Shown here one piece after another: positions 1 through 8,406 of a DNA stretch of 15,788 nucleotides. Position 1 is the stretch's first letter. Each line of letters starts with the position of its first letter. The position numbers and the translations under genes were made by a program. The stretch comes from an uncultured bacterium (lineage in GTDB: Bacteria > Actinomycetota > Coriobacteriia > Coriobacteriales > Coriobacteriaceae): contig CAJMSV010000041.1 of the NCBI GenBank assembly GCA_905216175.1, forward strand, positions 1-15,788. Reading direction: 5' to 3'. Under the pieces are notes generated by a model. The model was not told the origin of the DNA, searched no databases, and saw nothing but the letters and a program-made list of their open reading frames with translations.

Positions 1-719
1 TTCGTGCGATATCGTTCGACACCGCCGTGCTGCGCGATGCGCTGGGAGATAGCGGCGACAACCTTGGGAAGGATGTCGGAGCCAATGTGCGGCTTGGCAT
101 CCCACAGAATATCGCGGGGCGCGCCCGCCTCGACGAAGGTTTCGAGGATAAGGCGATGGGCGGGATTTTTGGTTCCCGTATTGAGCTTGCCGTCCGAGAA
201 GGTCCCCGCGCCGCCCAGGCCAAACTGGATATTGCTCTCGGGGTCGAGAATGCGCTCCTTTAGAAAGAGATCGATCGCATGCGAGCGGCGAAATGCTGGG
301 TCGCCGCGCTCGATGAGCAAGGGCTTAAGACCCGCTTCGGCAAGGGTGAGTGCAGCGAAAAGGCCAGCGCATCCGGCGCCGACAACGACAGGGCATTCTT
401 GAGGTGCGTCGGAGACGGGGGAGGGGAATGAGGGCCCATCGTCCTCTATCGCGCGTACGCGCGAGCGGTCACGCTCGGCGACGCTGTCGACCGCTTCTCG
501 CTCGAGGTGGGGACTAGTCAGCTCAACACGAAAGCTCAGGATAAAATGGACGTCTCGTTTTTTGCGAGCGTCGATTGACTTGCGGTGGAGCTCGATGGAC
601 TTGATCTCGGAGTCCTTGCAACGTAGGACGCGCTTGGCGACTCGCTTGCCAACAATGAGGCAGGCATTTTCATCGCCGGCTTCATCGAGCGACGCGTTGA
701 CTTGGGTGATTTCGATCAT
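1..719 (-). CDS. FAD-dependent oxidoreductase of the COG2509 type, 5' part only (runs off the left edge)
   Basis: This is an open frame of 239 codons with no stop before the window edge. Residues 1-108 form an N-terminal region of mixed character with many charged residues. A Rossmann FAD-binding motif follows at about 110-138 (VVVGAGCAGLFAAL, ending in an acidic LLIERG). At about 166-180 is FGLGGAGTFSDGKLN, which is typical of the large 'NAD(FAD)-utilizing dehydrogenase' family. Members are usually about 500 residues or more, so roughly half is missing beyond base 1. They are soluble flavoproteins whose substrate is generally unknown. The ATG at 719-717 is preceded by AAGGAG with a 6-base gap, which supports this start. 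A TATAAT and a hairpin lie just upstream, so the gene may be transcribed separately from the flavoprotein gene before it. The family call is confident; the reaction is unknown. Confidence 0.85.
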   Translation of the reverse strand, partial: MIEITQVNASLDEAGDENACLIVGKRVAKRVLRCKDSEIKSIELHRKSIDARKKRDVHFILSFRVELTSPHLEREAVDSVAERDRSRVRAIEDDGPSFPSPVSDAPQECPVVVGAGCAGLFAALTLAEAGLKPLLIERGDPAFRRSHAIDLFLKERILDPESNIQFGLGGAGTFSDGKLNTGTKNPAHRLILETFVEAGAPRDILWDAKPHIGSDILPKVVAAISQRIAQHGGVERYRT

Positions 720-745
720 CGAGGTCTCCTTAGAGGCAAGAAAGA

Positions 746-769
746 GGCCGTCCGGTATCCCAGACGGCC
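746..769 (-). terminator. 10-bp GATA-loop hairpin between two flavoprotein genes (terminator or leader hairpin)
   Basis: On the minus strand GGCCGTCTGG and CCGGACGGCC pair over 10 bp (one G-U) around a GATA tetraloop, followed by TCTTTCTT. It lies after the stop of the upstream flavoprotein gene (800) and only about 13 bases before the SD of the next one. It could terminate transcription coming from 2071-800. Because a TATAAT lies upstream of it at 789-784, it would also be part of the leader of the next gene. The U-tract is imperfect. Confidence 0.5.
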
Positions 770-783
770 CGAATGCGTTTTTG

Positions 784-789
784 ATTATA
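784..789 (-). promoter_or_regulatory. Candidate -10 box (TATAAT) for the COG2509-type flavoprotein gene
   Basis: A perfect TATAAT on the minus strand sits 11 bases beyond the stop of the upstream gene. A start about 7 bases downstream would give a leader of roughly 55-60 bases that contains the hairpin at 769-746. No good -35 hexamer is visible at 16-18 bases upstream, so this is a tentative call. Confidence 0.35.
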
Positions 790-799
790 GACTGCGCGG

Positions 800-2071
800 C
801 TACAGGCTGCTTGCGGCGCGAATGCCCGAGAGCCAGGCCCACGCAAGGTTAAAGCCTCCGCAATCGGCGTCGATGTCGAGCGCTTCGCCGCAGATGTAAA
901 GCGGGGCGTCGACAGCGCTGCGCGCGCGTAGACTGGGTATTGAGATGCTCTCGACAGATACGCCACCACGCGTGACCTGCGCCGAGCGCTCCTCGGCTGT
1001 TCCCTCGACGAGCAACTTAAAGTGTTTGAGGATTGAGACCAGATGGATGACATCGTTGGAGCCTGGATGGCACTGCTCGAACGTCGTGCAGACGACGCGG
1101 GAGAGTTGCGGGGCGAGCATGCCGTCGAGCCAACGGGGATCGCGGGGCGAAAAGCCGCCGAGCAGCTCAACGCGCCGGTTGAGCATATCGAGCAGCTCGT
1201 CTTTGGAGAGGTCGGGGAAAACGTCGAGCAGGATCGTATCGCCGCGCTGGATACGACGGGAGAGGTTGAAGACAGCGACGCCCGAGATGCCGAAGGCTCG
1301 AAACAGTACTTCACCGTCTTCGTGCCAGAGCTCACTATGGTTACGGGTGAGCGTCAAGCGGGCGCGGACGCGCAGACCATCCAACGTCTTGAGTGCCGCC
1401 CGATCGCCAACGACCGTTGCCGATACGGGGCAGAGGATGGGGCGCAGCGAGGTGAGGGGGAGGCCAAACGTATCGGCGATACCGGTGGGGTTGCCGCCCG
1501 TGGCGATAATTACGGCATGTGCCTGCAGGGCTTCGTTCTTGCGAGGGACATCGGCGAGTGCCTTCCGAAGCGAGCGGAGCTCCGATTTTCGGTCGTCGTG
1601 CTTTTTTGTCTTTAGCGCCCGCGCTGGACGGTTTATTTGGAGTGCCCAGCCTTCGGGATCTTTGCGCGCCGTGGCATTATTGGCTCCGCAGATTAAGGTG
1701 ATACCTAGGCGGTCGCAAACGTTGAGAAGCGCGTCGCGCACCGATTCGGCGCGAAGGGAGCGCGGGTACAGCCGGCCTTCCTCGGAGGTTGTCATGATGC
1801 CCAGCGAGGAGAAGAAACCCATAAGCTCTTGTTCGGGCTGGGGGCCCATGACGGATTCGACGAATGCGGGGTGGTTATACCGCTGAGGATCAATCGATTC
1901 GTTGGAGAGGTTGCAGCGGCCGTTACCGGTCGCAAGGAGCTTAAGGCCGCAGGCGACATCGCGCTCAACGATGCAGACGCTTTTGCCAGCACGTGCGGCC
2001 GTAATGGCGGCGGCGAGGCCTGAAGCCCCGCCGCCGATTACCAGGACGTCATAGAAGGCGCTCGTGTTCAC
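800..2071 (-). CDS. BaiN/YhiN (HI0933)-family NAD(P)/FAD-dependent oxidoreductase
   Basis: This 423-residue protein has full family length. The N-terminal FAD dinucleotide motif VIGGGASG is at residues 11-18, with the ribose-binding acidic residue E36. The family hallmark GNGRCNLSN is at 49-57. The C-terminal block has the family features (TRGGVSVESI, then CGEALDIDADCGGFNLAWAW), where the flavin-contacting GE and the DCGG-N sequence are expected. These are soluble flavoproteins. Most are uncharacterised, although one relative has been linked to bile-acid metabolism, so a specific substrate should not be assumed. Translation starts at GTG 2071-2069, immediately after the TAA of the Mrp gene with no bases between. 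GAGG inside the end of the Mrp gene, 5 bases ahead, can serve as SD. The zero gap implies translational coupling and a two-gene transcript. Confidence 0.9.
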   Translation of the reverse strand: MNTSAFYDVLVIGGGASGLAAAITAARAGKSVCIVERDVACGLKLLATGNGRCNLSNESIDPQRYNHPAFVESVMGPQPEQELMGFFSSLGIMTTSEEGRLYPRSLRAESVRDALLNVCDRLGITLICGANNATARKDPEGWALQINRPARALKTKKHDDRKSELRSLRKALADVPRKNEALQAHAVIIATGGNPTGIADTFGLPLTSLRPILCPVSATVVGDRAALKTLDGLRVRARLTLTRNHSELWHEDGEVLFRAFGISGVAVFNLSRRIQRGDTILLDVFPDLSKDELLDMLNRRVELLGGFSPRDPRWLDGMLAPQLSRVVCTTFEQCHPGSNDVIHLVSILKHFKLLVEGTAEERSAQVTRGGVSVESISIPSLRARSAVDAPLYICGEALDIDADCGGFNLAWAWLSGIRAASSL

Positions 2072-2902
2072 TTAGGCCTCGTCGGTCTCGTGCGGGGTAA
2101 TGGCCTCGACGGCAGAGACTGCCTTGGGCAACATGCCATCGGGCAGCGCGGTCTCGACCTCGCCCTTATCGCAGGCCTCGGCGAGTGACGGATTGATGGG
2201 AAGCGTGCCCAAGATGTCGAGGTTATAGCGCTCTGCGACCTCGGGGAGCTTGCTCTTGCCAAAGACCTCGATCTTCTTGCCGCAGTCGGGGCACTCAATA
2301 TAGCTCATGTTTTCGACGATGCCCAGAATGGGGACGTTCATCTTCTCGGCCATGTTGACCGCCTTGGCGACGATCATCGAGACCAGATCCTGCGGGCTCG
2401 TGACGATGACGATGCCGTCGACGGGCAGTGACTGGAAGACGGTGAGCGCGACGTCGCCTGTTCCCGGAGGCATGTCGACCAGCAGGTAGTCGATGGGGCC
2501 CCACGAGGTCTCGCTCCAGAACTGCCTAATGGCGCCTGCGATGACCGGACCGCGCCAAAGGACGGGGTCGGTCTCGTTTTGGAGCAGCAGGTTGGAGCTC
2601 ATGACCTTGACGCCGTGCTCGGAGATTTCGGGCAGCATAAGGTTGCCAAGGGCATGGACGTGGCGTCCGCTCATACCGAACATCTTGGGGATAGAGGGAC
2701 CGGTGATGTCGGCATCGAGGACGCCGACCTTGTGGCCGTGACGGGCAAGCTCGGTGGCGATGGCACCGGTGACAAACGACTTGCCGACACCGCCCTTGCC
2801 GGAAAGCACGGCGATGACGCGTTTGACCTCGGACAGCGTATTCTCCTCAAATTGCGACGGCGACGTTTGTCCGCCGGCGGCCTGTGCGTGCTCGCAACCC
2901 AT
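2072..2902 (-). CDS. mrp: Mrp/NBP35 (ApbC-type) P-loop ATPase, Fe-S cluster carrier
   Basis: The protein has 276 residues. It carries the deviant Walker A motif GKGGVGKS at 35-42, typical of the MinD/Mrp family, the DMPPGTGD block of Mrp proteins, and the C-terminal CxxC (C204-P-D-C207) that binds a bridging [4Fe-4S] cluster at a dimer interface in this family. The established role is cytosolic assembly or transfer of Fe-S clusters to apoproteins. An upstream in-frame ATG (2959) would add 19 residues. I reject it because it overlaps the -10 box, and because the ATG at 2902 has AAAGGAG six bases ahead. Unlike many relatives, the N-terminus (MGCEHAQAAGG) has only one Cys. The gene is followed without a gap by the BaiN-type flavoprotein, a plausible but unproven Fe-S/flavin pairing. 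Confidence 0.93.
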   Translation of the reverse strand: MGCEHAQAAGGQTSPSQFEENTLSEVKRVIAVLSGKGGVGKSFVTGAIATELARHGHKVGVLDADITGPSIPKMFGMSGRHVHALGNLMLPEISEHGVKVMSSNLLLQNETDPVLWRGPVIAGAIRQFWSETSWGPIDYLLVDMPPGTGDVALTVFQSLPVDGIVIVTSPQDLVSMIVAKAVNMAEKMNVPILGIVENMSYIECPDCGKKIEVFGKSKLPEVAERYNLDILGTLPINPSLAEACDKGEVETALPDGMLPKAVSAVEAITPHETDEA

Positions 2903-2929
2903 GTATGACTCCTTTGTATATGTTGGGAC

Positions 2930-2939
2930 CGGGGCCCCG
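2930..2939. repeat. 10-bp perfect palindrome CGGGGCCCCG in the mrp leader
   Basis: The palindrome has no spacer and lies between the predicted transcription start and the SD of mrp. It could be an operator half-site pair, or chance in GC-rich DNA. Nothing else supports a function. Confidence 0.25.
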
Positions 2940-2957
2940 TGATGTGACACGAGCGTC

Positions 2958-2987
2958 ATTGTACCCTCGTTTGCGAGCGGGAGTCAT
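2958..2987 (-). promoter_or_regulatory. Promoter of the mrp-flavoprotein operon
   Basis: On the minus strand ATGACT (2987-2982, four of six to the -35 consensus) is followed after 18 bases by TACAAT (2963-2958, five of six to the -10 consensus). Transcription would begin near 2951. This excludes the longer mrp frame that begins at 2959 and leaves a leader of about 50 bases. Confidence 0.6.
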
Positions 2988-3047
2988 TTACGATGCATTT
3001 GGGCCGAGCGTGCTTGCAATACGATGGGTCCAAGCGAATGGGCGGGC

Positions 3048-5201
3048 TTACTGAACTTTGCTGGCGAACTCGAGGTATTGCATGCGCTGCAGCTTGTCGA
3101 TCGTCGAGGCGTATGGGCTGTCTTCAGATTCCAAGTCGTAGCGCAGCCCGTCGGCACCAAGGTAGCCGGCGACATTGATGGTGGGCACATCTGACCTTGT
3201 TGCAAGCAGGGCCTTTTGATAGTCGGTGAGCGGGGCGCCGATCTTATTAAGGGTAATGGCTGCAACCTCGTTTGCCCCGACGGTGTCGTAGACGTTGAGC
3301 TCGGTATTGCCGGCGATTTCATAGTTAGCCCAGACAAAATATGTCGACTGATAGATACGGAAAGCGTGGCTTGCCGTATCTTCCTGAGGGTACAGCTCGT
3401 CGTTGAGAGTCGTTGCGGCGCTCGGCTGATGGTCGCCAAAAAAGACAAGAACAACCGGTCTGCCGATATTGCGGAGCTCGTTGATAAAGTACTCGAGGTC
3501 CCGGTCGGATGCGTTGATGCAGGTGAGATAGGTGTTGAGCGCGCTATTGGCGCCCTCGCTGGCTCCCTCGACCCAATAGTTTGTCAGCTCCTCGGCGGGA
3601 ACGGTGCCATAGTCGTAGCCGCCGTGATTTTGCATCGTGACGTCAAAGATGAACTGCGGCGCTTCGTCGGTTCTAAGCAGGTCGAGTATCTTGTCGTAGG
3701 TGGCGTAGTCGCATACGCCGGCATGGTAACAGGGCGCACCTTCGAAATCGCCGATTGAAAGAAAGTCTCCAAAGCCCAGCTGCTGATAGATCTTATCTCG
3801 ATGGTAGATGACTCGAATTTACGTCTACATAGCGGTAGCGGTATACCCAAGCTCTTTAAGGTCCTTTGCCAGGCTGTTGACGCCATTCATCTGATACAGC
3901 TGATAGGGGATCTTGCCTAATCCGACAAAGGCCGTTGTCGCTCCGGGCGAAAAGTCGAATACGGAGTTTGCCGTTCCGCCACCGGTGCCCGAAGCGAGCA
4001 TGGTGCCGCGAACAAGTGTGTCGGGAAGCGAGTTGTAGAATGCGGGGCCGGTGTACCCGGCCGCCTGGAGCTGCTCAAAGCACGAAAGGTCGCTAAAACT
4101 CTCGTTCATGACGGCAACAATCGTCGGCTTGATTTCATTGAACTGGGCAACGGCAGCCGCGCGCTGCTCGCTCGAGCCATACGTGCTGTCGTAGGCGGCG
4201 GCGGGCTCCTGCTCGCTGCTCTGCGCCTCATCGGGCGTATAGCCTTCGGGCTTCTCATTGGGCAACTCGTTGACCATTTCGGTGAACGAAGTGATAAAAC
4301 CCTGAGACGTATATGTGGTGATGGGCTGCCAACGGTCAAATCCAAAATCCAGCGCCTGCTCCAAGTCGATGCTGGAAAAGCCCGAGAGCCCCACAACGGT
4401 CACTAGCAGAAAAGCGCAGAGGTTAGCGGCGATTGCGGGGAAGACATGGGTGGGCGTACGGAGCTTTCGCGGTCGGATAAGCGAAAGAAGCCCCAGGGAA
4501 ATCTCCAGCAGGGCGAGAGAGGTTACGATTCCGGCGGTAAAGGTAAACTCGTATCCCTCGCTCACTTCCATTGCGGTGCCAAGGGCCAAGATATCGCTTG
4601 GCAGGATGGCTTCGCCTTTAAACGTTATGACGAAGTGCTCGGCAATGCCAAGGATGCAACAGGCGACGGGCACGAGGGCCATGACGCCTCCATGACGCTG
4701 TCCCAGCAAATAAAGGGAGAGCAGAACCGTCGCGAGCAGCCCGACGGAAAACCCGAATGAGTTGGCGGGAATGCGATAGAACGTTTCGTTGCAGGCAATT
4801 TCGAGTGAAACGAACGAGAGCGCTGAAACAGCGGCGATGACAAGGATGTCACGGCAAATACAGGCAACCGTTCCCGTCGCAAGATCGGTTTGGTCGATAA
4901 GTCCCGAAACCAAGGGCTCGACAAGAAGTATGACGGCGGTAGCACCGAGCGCCGAATAAGAAAGGACCCATAGGGAATTGTCCTCATTTACGAGCAATTG
5001 ATTCGTAATCCATGCAGCTACCATGCCGAGCGGGATGAGGAGCGTCGCGCACCAAAAGACGCGGGCGATGGGCGGCTTTTCATTGTGTTTGATTGAAAAA
5101 TACACGCGCACGACGACGGTGGCCACGATAAGGACGGCGATGAATATGGGCAGATTGGCCATGTCGCTCGAAGTGATTTCAAGGGGGATATCTTCGGTCA
5201 T
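3048..5201 (-). pseudogene. LTA-synthase-like membrane phosphotransferase (sulfatase fold), interrupted by two in-frame stops
   Basis: The frame stays the same from the ATG at 5201 to the TAA at 3050-3048 (717 residues if uninterrupted) but is broken by TAG at 3827-3825 and TAA at 3821-3819 (codons 459 and 461). About the first 270 residues hold roughly eight hydrophobic segments. The extracellular sulfatase-fold domain starts near residue 360 with NESF (E367, the usual metal ligand) and GGGTANS (T410, the usual nucleophile position). After the stops come RDKIYQQLGF, MQNHGGY (H526) and FFGDHQPS (D590, H591), all as in the family. Such proteins transfer phosphoglycerol-type groups to cell-surface polymers. 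The start has GAGG seven bases ahead, and a 25-residue upstream extension is rejected. If the stops are real, only the membrane part and half of the catalytic domain would be made, without the distal metal ligands. A consensus error is the alternative. Confidence 0.82.
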
Positions 5202-5319
5202 GGACGTTCCTCTGTTACAGCAAATTAAGTTCAGTAGTAGATTACTGTAACCTTTCCACGGCATTTCGAGAAACAAAGCACCCGATACGCAAAGCTAAAG
5301 GTCTGCGAATCTTGTATTA

Positions 5320-5333
5320 CGAACATCTGTGCG
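5320..5333 (+). promoter_or_regulatory. Putative LexA (SOS) box upstream of uvrA
   Basis: CGAAC-ATCT-GTGCG matches the Gram-positive/actinobacterial SOS box CGAAC-N4-GTTCG in 9 of the 10 fixed positions. The left half is perfect and the right half has one change. It ends 61 bases before the uvrA ATG, inside the divergent intergenic region, where LexA could repress uvrA. uvrA is a known SOS gene in many bacteria. I cannot assign the uvrA -10/-35 with confidence: TAAACT at 5346 and TATGAT at 5361 are candidate -10 boxes with poor -35 partners. Confidence 0.55.
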
Positions 5334-5394
5334 CGTCGAGTGCGCTAAACTCATCGACAGTATGATTCGATGCAATAGGAGGCAAGGAGCTTCC

Positions 5395-8274
5395 ATGTCT
5401 GATTCTTCTATCGTTATTCGCGGCGCTCGTGAGCACAACCTCCGTGATATCGATGTTTCCATTCCGCGTGACCAACTCGTGGTCATTACCGGTCTTTCTG
5501 GCTCGGGCAAGAGTTCGCTGGCATTTGACACTATCTATGCCGAGGGCCAGCGTCGATACGTCGAGAGCCTTTCGAGCTATGCGCGCCAGTTCTTGGGCCA
5601 GATGGACAAACCCGACTTGGATTCAATCGACGGCCTTTCGCCGGCGGTGTCGATCGACCAAAAGACGACGTCTAAAAACCCTCGCTCGACGGTTGGCACC
5701 GTAACCGAGATTTATGACTATCTGCGCCTGCTGTTCGCCCGTGTGGGCACCCCGCACTGTCCCGAATGCGGCCGCGTCATTGAGCGCCAGACGACCGACC
5801 AGGTTGCCGACAAGGTCTTGGCGGCGGGGGAGGGCCGTCGCGCGTTTGTGCTGGCACCGGTGGTGCGCGGGCGAAAAGGCGAGTACACCAAACTGTTTGA
5901 GGACCTTCGCGCCGAGGGCTTTAGCCGCGTGCGTGTCGACGGTGAAGTGCGCTCGCTCGACGATCCGATCGATCTGGACAAGAAGTTCAAGCACGATATC
6001 GAGGTCGTAGTCGATCGCATCGTGATCCGTGAGAACTCTCTGGGCCGTATCGCCGAGTCTGTTGAGCAGGCGACCGCGCTGGCTCACGGCAATGTAAACG
6101 TGTACATGCTGCCCGATCGTGATGCTCCCGAGGGGACCGAGGGCGAGCTGCTGGAGTATTCGTTGGCCTTGGCGTGCCCGGAGCATGGTCATTCCATTGA
6201 CGATCTTCAGCCGCGTGATTTTTCGTTCAACGCTCCCTATGGCGCATGTCCTGAGTGCGACGGCCTGGGCTTTAAGAAAACCGTTGATGCCGAGGCGTTG
6301 ATCGAGGACCCCTCGAAATCCATAGCCGACGGAGTCTTTGGTAGCCTGTTTGGCAACTCTAACTACTATCCGCAGATTTTTGCTGCGGTCTGCAAACACT
6401 TTAAGGTGAGCACCGATACGCCGTGGGAGGACTTGCCCCCTCGCGTGCGTCGTGCATTCTTGGATGGCCTGGGCGATACGAAGATCTCGGTCGACTACCA
6501 AAAGCTCGACGGACGTCGCAGCCAGTGGGATACCAAGTTTTCGGGCGTTCGCAACATCCTGTACGAACGCTATACCGAGACGACGAACGAGAACACCAAG
6601 GCGCGCCTGGAGAAGTACATTCGCGAGGAGCCGTGCTCGAGCTGCCACGGCGCTCGTTTGCGCCCTGAGATGCTCGCCGTCACCGTGGGCGGCAAGTCCA
6701 TTTACGAAGTTTGTTGCCTGTCGTGCCGTGAATCGCTCGAGTTTTTTGAGGGCCTGGAACTCACCGAGCGCCAACAGTTTATCGGCGGCCGTATCGTCAA
6801 GGAAATTCTGGAGCGCCTGCGTTTTCTGGTCGATGTTGGACTCGACTATCTGACACTCGATCGCGCCTCGGCGACGCTTTCCGGTGGCGAGGCACAGCGT
6901 ATTCGCTTGGCAACGCAGATCGGCGCGGGTCTCATGGGCGTGCTCTATATTCTGGACGAGCCCTCGATCGGTCTTCATCAGCGTGACAACGAGCGCCTGA
7001 TCAAGACGCTCGAGCGCCTGCGCGATATCGGCAATACCGTTATCGTTGTCGAACACGACGAGGATACAATCCGTGCCGCCGACTACGTGATCGACATGGG
7101 GCCCGGCGCCGGTGTCAACGGCGGACACGTAGTCGCGGCGGGAACGCCTGCTGATATCATGGCGTGTCCTGAGTCGATGACGGGCGCTTATCTGACCGGC
7201 AAACGAATGATTCGGGTGCCTGATGAACGGCGCAAGCCCGGTCGCGGCTGCCTTAAAATTACGGGCGCTCGAGCCAACAACCTCAAAAACGTTACCGCCA
7301 AGATCGAGTTTGGTACGCTTACGGTTGTTACCGGCGTGTCGGGATCGGGCAAGAGCTCCCTGGTTACCGACACCATTGCGCCTGCCCTTACGAATGCTAT
7401 TCACCGTTCGACGCGCCCTGTGGGTCCGTATAAAAAAATCGAGGGCATCGAGTGTATCGATAAGGTTATCGATATCGACCAGTCGCCGATTGGCCGCACG
7501 CCGCGTTCCAACCCTGCTACCTATATCGGCCTGTGGGATGATCTTCGCGCGCTGTTTGCGAGTACGCCGGAGTCGAAGGCGCGCGGCTACTCGCCGGGTC
7601 GTTTCTCCTTTAATGTGAGTGGCGGGCGCTGCGAGGCGTGCAAGGGCGACGGGCAGATCAAGATCGAGATGCACTTCCTTCCCGATATCTACGTTCCCTG
7701 CGAAGTTTGCGGCGGTAAACGCTACAACCGCGAGACACTCGAGGTCACCTACCGTGGCAAGACCATCTCGGACGTGCTCGACATGAGCGTCACCGAGGCG
7801 CTGGCCTTCTTTGGGAATATCCCGCAGATTAAGCGCAAGCTCCAGACGCTGTACGATGTAGGCTTAGGCTACGTGAGCCTGGGCCAGCCCGCCACGACGC
7901 ACTCGGGCGGCGAGGCGCAGCGTGTGAAGCTCGCCAAGGAGCTTCATCGACGCCAGACGGGCAAGACGTTCTATATTTTGGACGAGCCGACGACCGGTCT
8001 TCATTTTGAGGACGTCCGCCAGCTGCTCGATGTGCTGCAGCGCTTGGTCGATGCGGGCAACACGGTGCTGGTGATTGAGCACAACCTTGATGTCATCAAG
8101 GTTGCCGACCGCCTGATCGATATGGGTCCCGAGGGCGGTAACGGCGGCGGAACCGTCGTGGTTTCGGGCACACCGGAGCAGGTTGCGGACTGTCCGCAGA
8201 GTTATACGGGCAAGTTTTTGGCGCCGTTGCTCAGGCGTGACCGGGAGCGTCAGGCTCAACTTGATGCTCAATAA
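5395..8274 (+). CDS. uvrA: UvrA, excinuclease ABC damage-recognition ATPase
   Basis: The protein has 959 residues, normal for UvrA, with both ABC ATPase modules. Walker A of module I is GLSGSGKSS (33-41), and that of module II is GVSGSGKSS (647-655). The first signature is LSGGE (495-499), with Walker B ILDEPS around D521/E522. The second Walker B is ILDEPT. Zinc-binding cysteines are visible at C122/C125 with partners CPEH and CPEC further on, and at C746/C749 with C769/C772. UvrA scans DNA as a dimer and loads UvrB at lesions; UvrC, encoded in this window, then cuts. I chose the ATG at 5395 because AAGGAG lies five bases ahead and homologues begin there; an in-frame GTG at 5329 would overlap the SOS box. 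One oddity is that the second signature reads HSGGE (H836) where Leu is usual. Confidence 0.97.
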   Translation: MSDSSIVIRGAREHNLRDIDVSIPRDQLVVITGLSGSGKSSLAFDTIYAEGQRRYVESLSSYARQFLGQMDKPDLDSIDGLSPAVSIDQKTTSKNPRSTVGTVTEIYDYLRLLFARVGTPHCPECGRVIERQTTDQVADKVLAAGEGRRAFVLAPVVRGRKGEYTKLFEDLRAEGFSRVRVDGEVRSLDDPIDLDKKFKHDIEVVVDRIVIRENSLGRIAESVEQATALAHGNVNVYMLPDRDAPEGTEGELLEYSLALACPEHGHSIDDLQPRDFSFNAPYGACPECDGLGFKKTVDAEALIEDPSKSIADGVFGSLFGNSNYYPQIFAAVCKHFKVSTDTPWEDLPPRVRRAFLDGLGDTKISVDYQKLDGRRSQWDTKFSGVRNILYERYTETTNENTKARLEKYIREEPCSSCHGARLRPEMLAVTVGGKSIYEVCCLSCRESLEFFEGLELTERQQFIGGRIVKEILERLRFLVDVGLDYLTLDRASATLSGGEAQRIRLATQIGAGLMGVLYILDEPSIGLHQRDNERLIKTLERLRDIGNTVIVVEHDEDTIRAADYVIDMGPGAGVNGGHVVAAGTPADIMACPESMTGAYLTGKRMIRVPDERRKPGRGCLKITGARANNLKNVTAKIEFGTLTVVTGVSGSGKSSLVTDTIAPALTNAIHRSTRPVGPYKKIEGIECIDKVIDIDQSPIGRTPRSNPATYIGLWDDLRALFASTPESKARGYSPGRFSFNVSGGRCEACKGDGQIKIEMHFLPDIYVPCEVCGGKRYNRETLEVTYRGKTISDVLDMSVTEALAFFGNIPQIKRKLQTLYDVGLGYVSLGQPATTHSGGEAQRVKLAKELHRRQTGKTFYILDEPTTGLHFEDVRQLLDVLQRLVDAGNTVLVIEHNLDVIKVADRLIDMGPEGGNGGGTVVVSGTPEQVADCPQSYTGKFLAPLLRRDRERQAQLDAQ

Positions 8275-8294
8275 ATAGGCGATTCAGTTTATGG

Positions 8295-8325
8295 GCGCCA
8301 TCGACTCCTTGTGATTCGATGGCGC
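8295..8325 (+). terminator. Terminator-like hairpin after uvrA
   Basis: GCGCCATCGA and TCGATGGCGC form a perfect 10-bp stem around an 11-base loop, 20 bases after the uvrA stop. Two G-U pairs can extend it. The following TTGCTGT is only weakly U-rich, so termination efficiency is uncertain. Its position, before a new promoter-like sequence and ybaK, suits a transcript end. Confidence 0.55.
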
Positions 8326-8363
8326 TTGCTGTGCCGAAGTGACGTATGCAGCCGAATTGGACA

Positions 8364-8369
8364 TATACT
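8364..8369 (+). promoter_or_regulatory. Candidate -10 box for the ybaK-murJ-uvrC operon
   Basis: TATACT lies 38 bases before the ybaK ATG and after the uvrA hairpin. A partial -35, GTGACG (8339-8344), is 19 bases away, which is longer than ideal. It is the only good -10 in this gap. No SOS box is visible here, so uvrC may not be controlled like uvrA. Confidence 0.4.
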
Positions 8370-8406
8370 TAATCCTTGCGTCCGAATGCGAGAGAAAGGA
8401 TATGTC

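Noticed and set aside
3584..3886. Frame-shifted open frame bridging the two halves of the LTA-synthase-like gene
   Set aside because: Both halves are in the same frame, so no frameshift is needed; the bridging frame has no family sequence.
5623..7674. 683-codon open frame on the minus strand, antisense to uvrA
   Set aside because: It has no family motif, and the plus strand is unambiguous UvrA. The frame is open because of the high GC content and third-position bias of the real gene.
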